A stretch of 64,000 nt of DNA from Oscillospiraceae bacterium (GTDB lineage: Bacteria > Bacillota > Clostridia > Oscillospirales > Oscillospiraceae): positions 45,931 through 109,930 of the forward strand of contig CACZDN010000014.1 of assembly GCA_902779945.1 (NCBI GenBank), written 5' to 3'. Position 1 is the stretch's first letter. Each line of letters opens with the position of its first letter. A model generated the notes under the pieces. It was not told the DNA's origin. It saw only the letters and a program-made list of their open reading frames with translations, and searched no databases. Below, piece by piece: positions 1 through 7,725 of this stretch. The position numbers and the translations under genes are program-made.

Positions 1-834
1 ATACTGATTCAGCGACTCCGGGTTGTTGGACAGAAGCTCCACATCCGCCAGCTCCTCCGGGGAGAAGGCCTCTGCGATGCGATGAAACTGAGCCCTTGTG
101 CGGATGCTGAAGCGGAGCGCGGCCTGCCGGCGCAGACGGTCCGCCCCGATCCGGCACATCAGACGGCGCACCCGCTCTGTGTCCCGCTCTGCTATGGCGG
201 TGGTCGTCTGCGGAAGCTGCCCGGTGACGTCCTCAAAATCCGCGAGAAAGCGCTCGTAATCCGGGTTATCCAGCGGCTCGGTCGCGAGGTAACAGGGCGA
301 GCTTCCGGCGACCGGCCCCAGCAGCTCGACGCTGCTTTGCAGCACCCCCCGCCAGAGCACGGCGTTTTCCGGCGTGTACCGGAAATCCGCCTGCCAGCGC
401 GGGGCGTCCAGCCCGCAGAAGGGACACTGGACCGAGCAGCCCAGACTCAGCTCAAAACAGAGAGGGAAATAGCGGATGTTGTCGTGAAAGCGCAGAAGCC
501 CGCTCTCCATCCGGCAGCGGTTGCGGGTCGTGTCGGAAAAACGGAAAAGCGCTTCGTTCGCGAAGGCCGCCCTGCCGTGAGAGTGCGCGACAAACTCACT
601 CACAACGCGGTTGCGGCGCATGTATTCGGCAACATAGGGGTTTTCGGCTTCACCAGCCGCGCAGCCGCGGGCGATGACCGTGAACCCCCGCAGCGCGAGG
701 GCAGGATCACCGAGCGTGAAGCCGAGACTCCCGGCAGCGCCGGCGGGGTCCTCCGCCGCGTGCCGCCGGAAATCGGGATCGACGCGGTAGAAGTCCGCCG
801 CACGTTTGAAGCGGGCGTATTCTGAGTCGTTCAC
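1..834 (-). CDS. Radical SAM RiPP amino-acid epimerase, PoyD-like (partial, runs off window)
   Basis: Last visible gene of the RiPP operon; 278 codons are readable and the frame stays open to base 1, so the C-terminus is missing. It starts at a GTG whose GTGA overlaps the stop of the SPASM gene. The radical SAM cluster motif CX3CX2C is seen at residues 133-140 (C133, C137, C140), preceded by FELSLG. Downstream segments such as ENAVLWRGVL, DNPDYERF and QLPQTTTA match my memory of the RiPP-maturation epimerase family that converts L- to D-residues in proteusin cores. The N-terminal YRVDPDFRR stretch also fits. Epimerase activity is inferred from family resemblance; the rest of the gene is needed to confirm it. 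Confidence 0.82.
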   Translation of the reverse strand, partial: MNDSEYARFKRAADFYRVDPDFRRHAAEDPAGAAGSLGFTLGDPALALRGFTVIARGCAAGEAENPYVAEYMRRNRVVSEFVAHSHGRAAFANEALFRFSDTTRNRCRMESGLLRFHDNIRYFPLCFELSLGCSVQCPFCGLDAPRWQADFRYTPENAVLWRGVLQSSVELLGPVAGSSPCYLATEPLDNPDYERFLADFEDVTGQLPQTTTAIAERDTERVRRLMCRIGADRLRRQAALRFSIRTRAQFHRIAEAFSPEELADVELLSNNPESLNQY

Positions 835-2186
835 GGCTTTTGCTCCCGCTTTTGCCGCGCAAGCTCCTTCTTCCGCTCAAAGTGCAGCTCCAGCAGGTTT
901 TCCAGATTCTCCTTGAAATAGGAGCAGGAGCTCTGCGGCTGCGTGCTGTGCAGATTGTTCTGACGGATCCGGTGGCAGCCGCCGTCGCAGATGGGGAAAT
1001 AGAAGCACTCCCGGCACTCCTGCGAGTCGAGGTAGCTGCAGCCCGTCATGCCCTCGGCAATGAGCGCCATGTTCCAGTCTCTGAGATTGTCCACATTGCC
1101 GACCACGCGCTCCGGGATGCCCACATCGTCCCAGCACTTGTATACCTCGCCCTCCGGCCCAATGACGAAGGCGTTGCGCCGCGTCAGGATGCAGCCCTGC
1201 ATCCGTCTCTCGGGGAAGAGGGAGAACGGGGCGATCTGGTATTTCTCCATCATATGGGTCAGAAACTCGCCCTGCTGCACCGGATCGAAGAAGCAGCTGT
1301 GGTCCGGGTGATCGTCGCCCTTTACAAAGCCGGGATATACGGTGATGCGCTTTCCGAAGTCCGCAGGGTAGCGCTCGCGGATCAGATTGTAGACCTGCGC
1401 AAACTCATCCTCGTTGCGGCTGTCCACATTCACGCGGACGTGGAGCGTCCCGCGGAAATCGGAGGCCATGACACCGTCGATATTCTCCAGGATGCGGTCA
1501 TAGGTTTCGCCGCCGCCGCGCAGAAAGCGGCGGGAATTGTGCGTCTCCCGCGCCCCGTCCAGCGTGATCTGCAGATAGCTGACCCGCAGCTCGTTGAGGC
1601 GGTCCGCCTTGTCCCGCGTCAGGAGATAGCCGTTGGTGATCATGGAGGCGCTGTAGTTTTTGCCCATGTCCTGGAGCCTGCGGTTGATGCTCACGATGCG
1701 GTCAAAGGCCAGCAGCGGCTCCCCGCCGTACCAGGTGATGGACAGATTATCCGCCTTGAATTTCTGGATGAAGCGCATGACCCTGTCCTCGGTCTCCTGC
1801 GTCATGACGGGGCCGCTGTGGCTGCTCTCGAAGCAATAGCTGCAATCAAAGTTGCAGGCCAGGGACAGCGCGAAGGTGATCATCAGGCTCCGGTTGCCGT
1901 ACAGGAAGGACAGCGTGCGCATCTTGTGTATGTTGTAAAAATCGTCGTCCTTGGAGTCCTCCACAAGAAAGCCCAGAGAACGAAGCTGCATATACAGCAT
2001 GGGGAAGGGAGAATAGTCAAAGCCCTCCGGATCGGCCATGATGGCGCGGATGGCGGGCAGCTGCGCCTCCCCCACGGTCAGGAACGATCTGGACACCGTG
2101 TTGAACAGCAGCCAGCCGTTGCGTTTGGATTCAAACAGAATGCTGTATCTGGACCATTTCATGAAGCAAGCCCCCAGCTCTGTCAT
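831..2186 (-). CDS. SPASM-domain radical SAM peptide maturase
   Basis: Predicted 451-residue radical SAM enzyme that would modify the peptide encoded immediately upstream. The CX3CX2C motif that ligates the SAM-cleaving cluster is C111, C115 and C118. The C-terminal third carries the cysteine pattern of a SPASM domain with auxiliary clusters: GCILTRR, VYKCWDD, then ECRECFYFPICDGGC and a final CSYF. The first ~90 residues look like a substrate-recognition region. I chose the ATG at 2186, whose ATGA overlaps the precursor stop; an ATG at 2162 behind a GGGGG run is an alternative. SPASM enzymes of this kind make thioether or C-C crosslinks; which one is made here is not visible. Confidence 0.9.
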   Translation of the reverse strand: MTELGACFMKWSRYSILFESKRNGWLLFNTVSRSFLTVGEAQLPAIRAIMADPEGFDYSPFPMLYMQLRSLGFLVEDSKDDDFYNIHKMRTLSFLYGNRSLMITFALSLACNFDCSYCFESSHSGPVMTQETEDRVMRFIQKFKADNLSITWYGGEPLLAFDRIVSINRRLQDMGKNYSASMITNGYLLTRDKADRLNELRVSYLQITLDGARETHNSRRFLRGGGETYDRILENIDGVMASDFRGTLHVRVNVDSRNEDEFAQVYNLIRERYPADFGKRITVYPGFVKGDDHPDHSCFFDPVQQGEFLTHMMEKYQIAPFSLFPERRMQGCILTRRNAFVIGPEGEVYKCWDDVGIPERVVGNVDNLRDWNMALIAEGMTGCSYLDSQECRECFYFPICDGGCHRIRQNNLHSTQPQSSCSYFKENLENLLELHFERKKELARQKREQKP

Positions 2187-2683
2187 ATCCCAAAGCCGGA
2201 ACCGCCGGTGCTGGCAAGCGCGGCGCAGCCGACGTCGGAGGGGCAGGGGTTGTATGGATTGCACGGCACAAACACGGAGCAGCCGGAATCGTAGGGACAG
2301 CCGCCGTAGGCACCGCATGGGGTACCGTAAACGGCACACGGGGAGCTGTCGGCGCCGCAGGGGGTCGAATAGGCTCCGCACGAGAGCCTGGCTGCGCAGG
2401 TGTTCGCGGAGACAGTCCTCACGTTCCTGCCGCCGGCGATCGTGTCCAGCTCGTGCAGCTCGAGCTCCTGTCCGACAAAGTCGGGCAGCACATACGTTTC
2501 ACCGTAACGCGCGTCCTGCTCGATGAAATCCAGGCGGAAGCCCTCCTCCAGCGGCCTGCCGGCCAGCTCTTCCACAGCGGCTCTCGCGTCCTTTTGCACC
2601 TTCTCACGGAAGGCGGGGTCCTCGGCCAGCGCTTTGTTTATCTTCTGATAAAGCGCTTCCAGTTCCTTTTGTGTACGACTCAT
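2183..2683 (-). CDS. NHLP-type RiPP precursor with Cys-periodic core
   Basis: A 166-residue precursor. Residues 1-85 resemble nitrile-hydratase-like leader peptides (EDPAFREKV near the start, then an acidic ELDTIAGG). The double glycine at 84-85 is the expected C39 peptidase cut site, leaving an 81-residue core. The core has ten cysteines at 96, 102, 109, 116, 123, 129, 135, 141, 147 and 153, a spacing of 6-7 throughout. In eight of them the +3 residue is Tyr, Asp or Phe (C102 to C147). A strong AAGGAGG site precedes the ATG, and the gene overlaps its neighbours by 4 bp on both sides. The mature structure and target are unknown. Confidence 0.9.
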   Translation of the reverse strand: MSRTQKELEALYQKINKALAEDPAFREKVQKDARAAVEELAGRPLEEGFRLDFIEQDARYGETYVLPDFVGQELELHELDTIAGGRNVRTVSANTCAARLSCGAYSTPCGADSSPCAVYGTPCGAYGGCPYDSGCSVFVPCNPYNPCPSDVGCAALASTGGSGFGI

Positions 2684-4926
2684 GTGTATTCCTCCTTTTT
2701 TAGTGCCCCATTCTCCTGTGCCAGCTCTGCGATCTGGCGGGTGGCCATCTGCCAGAAGAGGCCCCTTTTCTCCATAAGATTCTCATAGCTGCCCTCCTCC
2801 GCGATCTGCCCCCGGTCCATCACCAGAATGCGGTCGCAATGCCGCACCGTGGACAGGCGATGGGCGACCACGATGCGCGTGGCCCGCAGCCCGGCGAGGT
2901 TTTGTACGATCCTGTCCTGCAGAAGGTTATCCAGCGAGCTGGTAGCCTCGTCCAGAAACAGGACGGAGGGGCGGTTCACAACCGCCCTGGCCAGCAGGAT
3001 ACGCTGCTTCTGGCCGCCGGAGACGGTCTGTCTCTCCTCGGATACGATCGTATGCAGACCCATGGGCATGGCGCTTACGTCGTCCGTCAGACAGGCGTTG
3101 TCAACGGCCTCCCACACGCGTTCCGGCGAAATATCCGGCGCGCCGATGCTGATGTTTTTATAGATCGTGCCAGAGAACAGACACCCGTCCTGCAGCACCG
3201 TGCCGATTTTTCTTCTCAGCTCCGGCATGTTCAGCTGCTTGATGGGGATGCCGTCGTAGCAGATCACACCGCTTTTGGGGGCGTCAAAGCCCAGAAGGAG
3301 ACGCAGCAGTGTGGATTTCCCGCTGCCGGAATGCCCGACGATACCAATATACTCGCCGGGATGGATGTGTACGGAAATGTCCTTCAAAGCGGTTTGGCTC
3401 TGGCCGCTGTAGGCGAAGGAGACGTTGGAGAGCAGAATATCGCCCTTGAGATTTTGCAGGACAGTCCCGCCCTGACTTCTCTCCTCCCTGCTCTGGAGAA
3501 CGTCGGAGGAATAGCGCAGGACCGGAATCATGGAGATCAGATCGGCGCAGGAGGAGGCCGTCTGGAGCATGGCGGCGGCAAAGAAGCTGAAGGCGGTCAG
3601 AAAGCTCATAAACGTGCCGAGCGTGATCCCCGCCGTTCCGCTGCCCATCTGATGGTACAGCAGGAGTATCGCGACAGAGTTGCCCAGGGCCATTGCTTGG
3701 GTGCCGAAAAGCGAAGCGGTGCTGTTTTTTCGGTCGTTCCGGCTCAGTGCCGCCTCCTGCTGCATATACCGGTCGAGCACCACATCCTCAGCCCCGGCGG
3801 TCCGCACGGTGGCGATGCCGCCGAAGATCTGAAACAGGAAGGATTGTACCCGTCCGGTCAGCCGTGCGCGTTTGGACGAGTAGGAGCGCATGACCATGCT
3901 CATGACGACGGTCGCTGCCATCTCCAGCGCCACGACCGAAAAGCCGATTCTGGATAGAGCGGGGGAGAGCGCCAGCATTCGGCCGCAGTAGAAGAGGGAA
4001 AACCCGCTCTGCAGCACGGCCGTGAGAGCGTTTTGAAACATGCCGACAAAGGTCCCGGACAGGTTCGAAGCCTGAAAAGCCAGCACGCCGCTCTCCTTAC
4101 CGGCGGTAAAGCTCTCCTCCAGATGGAACAGCCGGTCATATACGGCGGCCTGCAGCGCGTAGCGCAGCCGGTCGGTCAGACCCTGCTGGGACAGCCTCTG
4201 AATGAGTGTGAACAGAATATTTGCCAGAAGCACCGCCAGAAACAGCCCGCCCACCTCGTACATCACAAGGGCGTTGCCCATGGGGATGATCTTGTCATAG
4301 ATGGCCTTGCTCAGCGCGGAGATCGCAAGCCCCACCTGGGAGACAAGGAGCATGGCTGTGAGCATCAGCAGGACGTGCCCCGGGGACAGCTCCCGCAGCG
4401 AAAAACCGAGCAGCTCCCGGGGACCTATCCGGGAGGATGTGAAGGAGCGGCACACGACCCAGGCCTGTCTGCCGAGCTTTTTGCGCTCGGCTTCCGACAT
4501 GGGCCGGATAGACTCGTCCCTTGGATCAAAGACGGACAGACGGCCCGGGAAGCTCCAGAAGCACACCACCGGGGTTTCGATCACGCTGCCGGCGGAGTCC
4601 GTATCTCTGAGAAACGCCAGCACCGGCTCATATCGCCGGGAGGGCCAGGCGTCGGGAAGGGTGACCTCCCGGCAGGTAAAGCCGGACAGGCGCGCGATGT
4701 CCGAAAACCTGCGATGCTCAGGACAGGCGCGCTTCAGACGCTCATAGCGGCAGATCGGGATACCGCGCTTCTGGCATAGAAACTGGGCGGCGTCGAACAG
4801 TGGGTCGCCCGTCCACTGGCCAGGGTCGAGACTCTTGTTCCGCTCCGAGACGAAGACTGTCTGAAACCATGCCGAGAGCCGTGCGGTCTGCCGAGCTCTC
4901 TCCGGGGATAGATTTTTGGTTATCAC
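2680..4926 (-). CDS. NHLM-type ABC transporter, permease/ATP-binding protein
   Basis: 748-residue half-transporter. An unusual ~170-residue N-terminal region without catalytic motifs precedes a six-helix ABC exporter domain (about 180-480). The ATPase has Walker A GHSGSGKST from residue 531, signature VSGGQKQR near 635, Walker B VLFLDEATS near 655 and a switch histidine in VAHRLST. It begins with GTG, overlapping the upstream exporter stop by GTGA. NHLM operons typically carry two such ABC proteins, one with and one without a peptidase, and this is the one without. It probably works with the C39 exporter in moving the modified peptide across the membrane. Confidence 0.88.
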   Translation of the reverse strand: MITKNLSPERARQTARLSAWFQTVFVSERNKSLDPGQWTGDPLFDAAQFLCQKRGIPICRYERLKRACPEHRRFSDIARLSGFTCREVTLPDAWPSRRYEPVLAFLRDTDSAGSVIETPVVCFWSFPGRLSVFDPRDESIRPMSEAERKKLGRQAWVVCRSFTSSRIGPRELLGFSLRELSPGHVLLMLTAMLLVSQVGLAISALSKAIYDKIIPMGNALVMYEVGGLFLAVLLANILFTLIQRLSQQGLTDRLRYALQAAVYDRLFHLEESFTAGKESGVLAFQASNLSGTFVGMFQNALTAVLQSGFSLFYCGRMLALSPALSRIGFSVVALEMAATVVMSMVMRSYSSKRARLTGRVQSFLFQIFGGIATVRTAGAEDVVLDRYMQQEAALSRNDRKNSTASLFGTQAMALGNSVAILLLYHQMGSGTAGITLGTFMSFLTAFSFFAAAMLQTASSCADLISMIPVLRYSSDVLQSREERSQGGTVLQNLKGDILLSNVSFAYSGQSQTALKDISVHIHPGEYIGIVGHSGSGKSTLLRLLLGFDAPKSGVICYDGIPIKQLNMPELRRKIGTVLQDGCLFSGTIYKNISIGAPDISPERVWEAVDNACLTDDVSAMPMGLHTIVSEERQTVSGGQKQRILLARAVVNRPSVLFLDEATSSLDNLLQDRIVQNLAGLRATRIVVAHRLSTVRHCDRILVMDRGQIAEEGSYENLMEKRGLFWQMATRQIAELAQENGALKKEEYT

Positions 4927-7112
4927 GGCAGCGTGCTCCCTCCTCCCGCAGAGCTGTACATGCCAGCGTACAGCCCGTTTCGTGCCATCAGGCTCTCATG
5001 TGTGCCGGCCTCCGCGATGCGCCCGTGATCCAGAACCAGGATCAGATCGCAGTCCCGGACGGCGGACAGCCTGTGTGCGACGATCAGACAGGTGCAGGAT
5101 CTCCGGCGCAGCTTGTCCATGACGGCCTTCTCCGTCAGCGGGTCCATGGCGCTGGTGGCCTCGTCCAGAAACAGGAGCGCGGGTTCCTGCAGCAGGGCGC
5201 GGGCAATGGCCAGCTGCTGCCGCTGACCGCCGGAGAGGTTTTTGCCGCCCTCTGTCAGCTCATAGTCCAGCGTACCCGGAAGCGAGCTGACAAGCTCAAG
5301 CGCGCCCGCATCCTCCAGAGCCCGGAGCACGAGCCCCTCGCTGACGTTCCGGTTCCAGAGCGTCAGATTGTTTTCCACGGTATCGGCAAAAAACGCCTCG
5401 CTTTGATTCACCATCGCCACGGCGCGCGTCAGAACCGGCCCGGGCAGGGAGGAGAGCGGGATGCCGTCCAACAGGATCTCTCCCTGCCGGGGAACGAGCA
5501 GACCGGCGGCAAGCTTCAAAAGCGTGCTCTTCCCGCAGCCGGAGGTCCCGACGATCGCGACGCGGGCGCCCGGCTCGATCAGGGCGGAAATGCCCTGAAT
5601 CACAGGCGCGGCAAGACGGTCGTACCCGAACACAAGATCGCGCAGCTCCAGCTTTCCCGAGCAGGAGAGCCCGGTATGACCGCTGTCCTCCGGAATCGTG
5701 AAGCGCGGATCGGGGGCGGCCTCCTCCACGTCCATCACGTTCATCATGTCCGCGCGCATGATCTGCGTCTGCTGCTCCATGGAGATCAGCGTGTTGATCG
5801 GGGAGGTGAAGCTGTTGTAGATCTGGCAGAAGGCAGTGAGCACGCCGACGGAAAAGCGGCCCCGGATCACCTGGGCGCTGCCGATGATCAGCATCAGCGT
5901 TGTGAAGAGGGAGCTGATCGCGTCGGGGATGGAGGAGAGGACCTGCTGGAGTCGGGTCAGGCGCAGGTCGCTGTCCGCATAGTTTACATAATATCCAAGC
6001 AGCTCGGCGGTATAGTCGTTTTCCGTTCCGCCGGCCTTGATCGACGAAAACACGGAGAGGCCGGCGCACAGCCTGCCGTACAGCCAGTTTTCGTCCAGCT
6101 GGTGCTTCATGGAGAGGTTTTTCAGCGGCTCCAGCGTCAGCCGCAGCGCAAGCAGAGAGGCGGCCACGCCCACAAGACCCAACAGGGTCAGCAGGGGGCT
6201 GTACAGCAGCATCAGGCCGAGATAGAACACACTGATCACCAGGTTCATCAGCGTCATGAGATAGCTGCCCGCCAGATGCGCGTTGACGGCGTTGCTGCTT
6301 TGCTCGCGCTGCGAGAGCTCCCCCGCGTAGCGCTGTTCAAAAAAGGCGATGGGCAGCCGCAGCATCCGGCCGACAAGCTTGTAGTTCTCCGACAGATTCA
6401 GCTTCAGCCGGAGCCTTGCGAGAAGCTGGGAGCGCAGCACGTTCATCAAAAAGGTCGATGCGTAGACCACGCCCATCGCGAGCAGGACGAGACTCAGCCA
6501 TTCCGAATTTCTCGCGGTCATGACGTTGTCCATGAAAATCTGCGTCAGGATCGGCGCCGAAAGACTGGCCGCCAGCAGCAGAACACTGAGCAGCAGGAGA
6601 TAGAGCATCAGGCTTTTTTCGGGCCTGAGCCGTTCCGAGGCCATGGAAAAAAGGCTCTCCCTCCGGCCGCGGGGCTGAAAGTCCCTGCCGGGCTCCATGC
6701 AGAGCATGACGCCGGAGTAGCAGGCTTCCAGCTCCGCCTCACTGATACGCCGATGCCCGATGATGGGGTCGTTGATCAGAACCCTGTTTTTCCGAAAGCC
6801 CTCAAGCACGACAAAGTGGTCGTCGTTCCAGAAGAGGATGCAGGGCAGCGGGGCCTTTCTGAGCTTTTGCGCCGTGGTCCGATAGCCGCCTCCCTTGAGC
6901 CCGTACTGCCTCGCGGCCGCAAGGACCCCGGACGCGGTACAGCCGTTGCGGGAGACGCCGCAGGCCTGGCGCAGTTCCTCCAGCGAGACCCGGCAGCCGT
7001 AATAGCGCAGGATCATGGAGAGGGAGGCGGCTCCGCATTCGGCGGCCTCCATCTGCAAAACCTCCGGTGTGCGTACAACGCGCTTTTTCTCAGCGCTTCC
7101 GACAGTCGTCAT
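4923..7112 (-). CDS. C39 peptidase-containing ABC exporter (PCAT) for the RiPP
   Basis: 729 residues. The N-terminal ~135 residues are a C39 cysteine protease: nucleophile C26 in AAECGAAS, H99 in DDHFVVLEG and D115 in NDP form the expected triad. A membrane domain (about 165-450) and an ATPase follow, with Walker A GTSGCGKST, signature LSGGQRQQ and Walker B LLFLDEATS. Such proteins cut leaders after a double glycine while exporting the core, which fits the GG at residues 84-85 of the co-transcribed precursor. The ATG overlaps the stop of the HlyD-like gene by 4 bp. All catalytic motifs look intact. Confidence 0.93.
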   Translation of the reverse strand: MTTVGSAEKKRVVRTPEVLQMEAAECGAASLSMILRYYGCRVSLEELRQACGVSRNGCTASGVLAAARQYGLKGGGYRTTAQKLRKAPLPCILFWNDDHFVVLEGFRKNRVLINDPIIGHRRISEAELEACYSGVMLCMEPGRDFQPRGRRESLFSMASERLRPEKSLMLYLLLLSVLLLAASLSAPILTQIFMDNVMTARNSEWLSLVLLAMGVVYASTFLMNVLRSQLLARLRLKLNLSENYKLVGRMLRLPIAFFEQRYAGELSQREQSSNAVNAHLAGSYLMTLMNLVISVFYLGLMLLYSPLLTLLGLVGVAASLLALRLTLEPLKNLSMKHQLDENWLYGRLCAGLSVFSSIKAGGTENDYTAELLGYYVNYADSDLRLTRLQQVLSSIPDAISSLFTTLMLIIGSAQVIRGRFSVGVLTAFCQIYNSFTSPINTLISMEQQTQIMRADMMNVMDVEEAAPDPRFTIPEDSGHTGLSCSGKLELRDLVFGYDRLAAPVIQGISALIEPGARVAIVGTSGCGKSTLLKLAAGLLVPRQGEILLDGIPLSSLPGPVLTRAVAMVNQSEAFFADTVENNLTLWNRNVSEGLVLRALEDAGALELVSSLPGTLDYELTEGGKNLSGGQRQQLAIARALLQEPALLFLDEATSAMDPLTEKAVMDKLRRRSCTCLIVAHRLSAVRDCDLILVLDHGRIAEAGTHESLMARNGLYAGMYSSAGGGSTLP

Positions 7113-7714
7113 GACGCAAAAAACCTGCTCAGCTGGGGGATACCCAGCGTGATGGGGTGTACGGTCTCCTGAATGATGGTGAGCGAGGCCCAGGTCCCGT
7201 CGTGGAGCTTCAGTGTCCTGCCCTTTTCGTTGGTCCAGAAGAAGCCGTTTTCCGATTCCGCGTCCTCCTTCAGCTTGCAGATCACCGTCACGCAGGGGCC
7301 GTTCGCCGCGAAGGCGTTGACGATGAGATCATCGCTGAAGAGCTTCTGCATACTGTCGACGGAGGCGGTATACGGATCAATATAGGTAATGCTTCCGCGC
7401 ATGTTTCCGTACTCTTCGAGGTTGTAGCCTGTCAGGTTCACGACTACGTCCATGCCGGTATCCAGCGTTTTCCCCGTGGTCAGGGGGACGAGCGCGATGA
7501 TCTCGCCGCAGTTGGAGCTGCCGGGATGGTAGAGGGCGGTCGCGCTGACGGTGCGGCTGAGACTGCCGAAGCAGGCCCAGACCGTAAAGCCGACAAAAAC
7601 GAGAAACAGACCCGTCAGCATGAGCCAGTGAACCGGCGCCGTGACGGCGAACATCCGGTCGATCCGGTCCGATTCGTTCTCGCGGGAAATTCCGTTTGGA
7701 AGATCCTGTGCCAT
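7109..7714 (-). CDS. Short HlyD-like NHLM secretion protein
   Basis: 201-residue membrane-anchored protein with a single transmembrane helix at about residues 30-50 (HWLMLTGLFLVFVGF) and the remainder extracytoplasmic. Position between the radical SAM gene and the C39 exporter, and the beta-rich C-terminal part ending in HPITLGIPQL, suit the membrane fusion/secretion protein of NHLM loci. It is only about half the length I expect for that family and I see no coiled-coil hairpin, so it may be a minimal adaptor. A TAAGGAG site lies before the ATG, and its stop overlaps the exporter start. Confidence 0.72.
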   Translation of the reverse strand: MAQDLPNGISRENESDRIDRMFAVTAPVHWLMLTGLFLVFVGFTVWACFGSLSRTVSATALYHPGSSNCGEIIALVPLTTGKTLDTGMDVVVNLTGYNLEEYGNMRGSITYIDPYTASVDSMQKLFSDDLIVNAFAANGPCVTVICKLKEDAESENGFFWTNEKGRTLKLHDGTWASLTIIQETVHPITLGIPQLSRFFAS

Positions 7715-7725
7715 TTCGCGTCTCC

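Noticed and set aside
82-825. Plus-strand frame at the left edge
   Set aside because: The minus strand carries a clear radical SAM protein through the same bases; the plus frame has no family resemblance.
2187-2381. N-terminal extension of the SPASM gene
   Set aside because: It lies within the precursor gene in another frame and is low-complexity Arg/Leu; the ATGA overlap at 2186 gives a natural start.
4800-7172. Very long open frame antisense to the C39 exporter (also similar ones at 24640-26919, 32281-34353, 60201-62174)
   Set aside because: Repetitive Gln/Arg/His-rich composition and exact overlap with recognisable genes on the other strand show these are GC-skew shadows.
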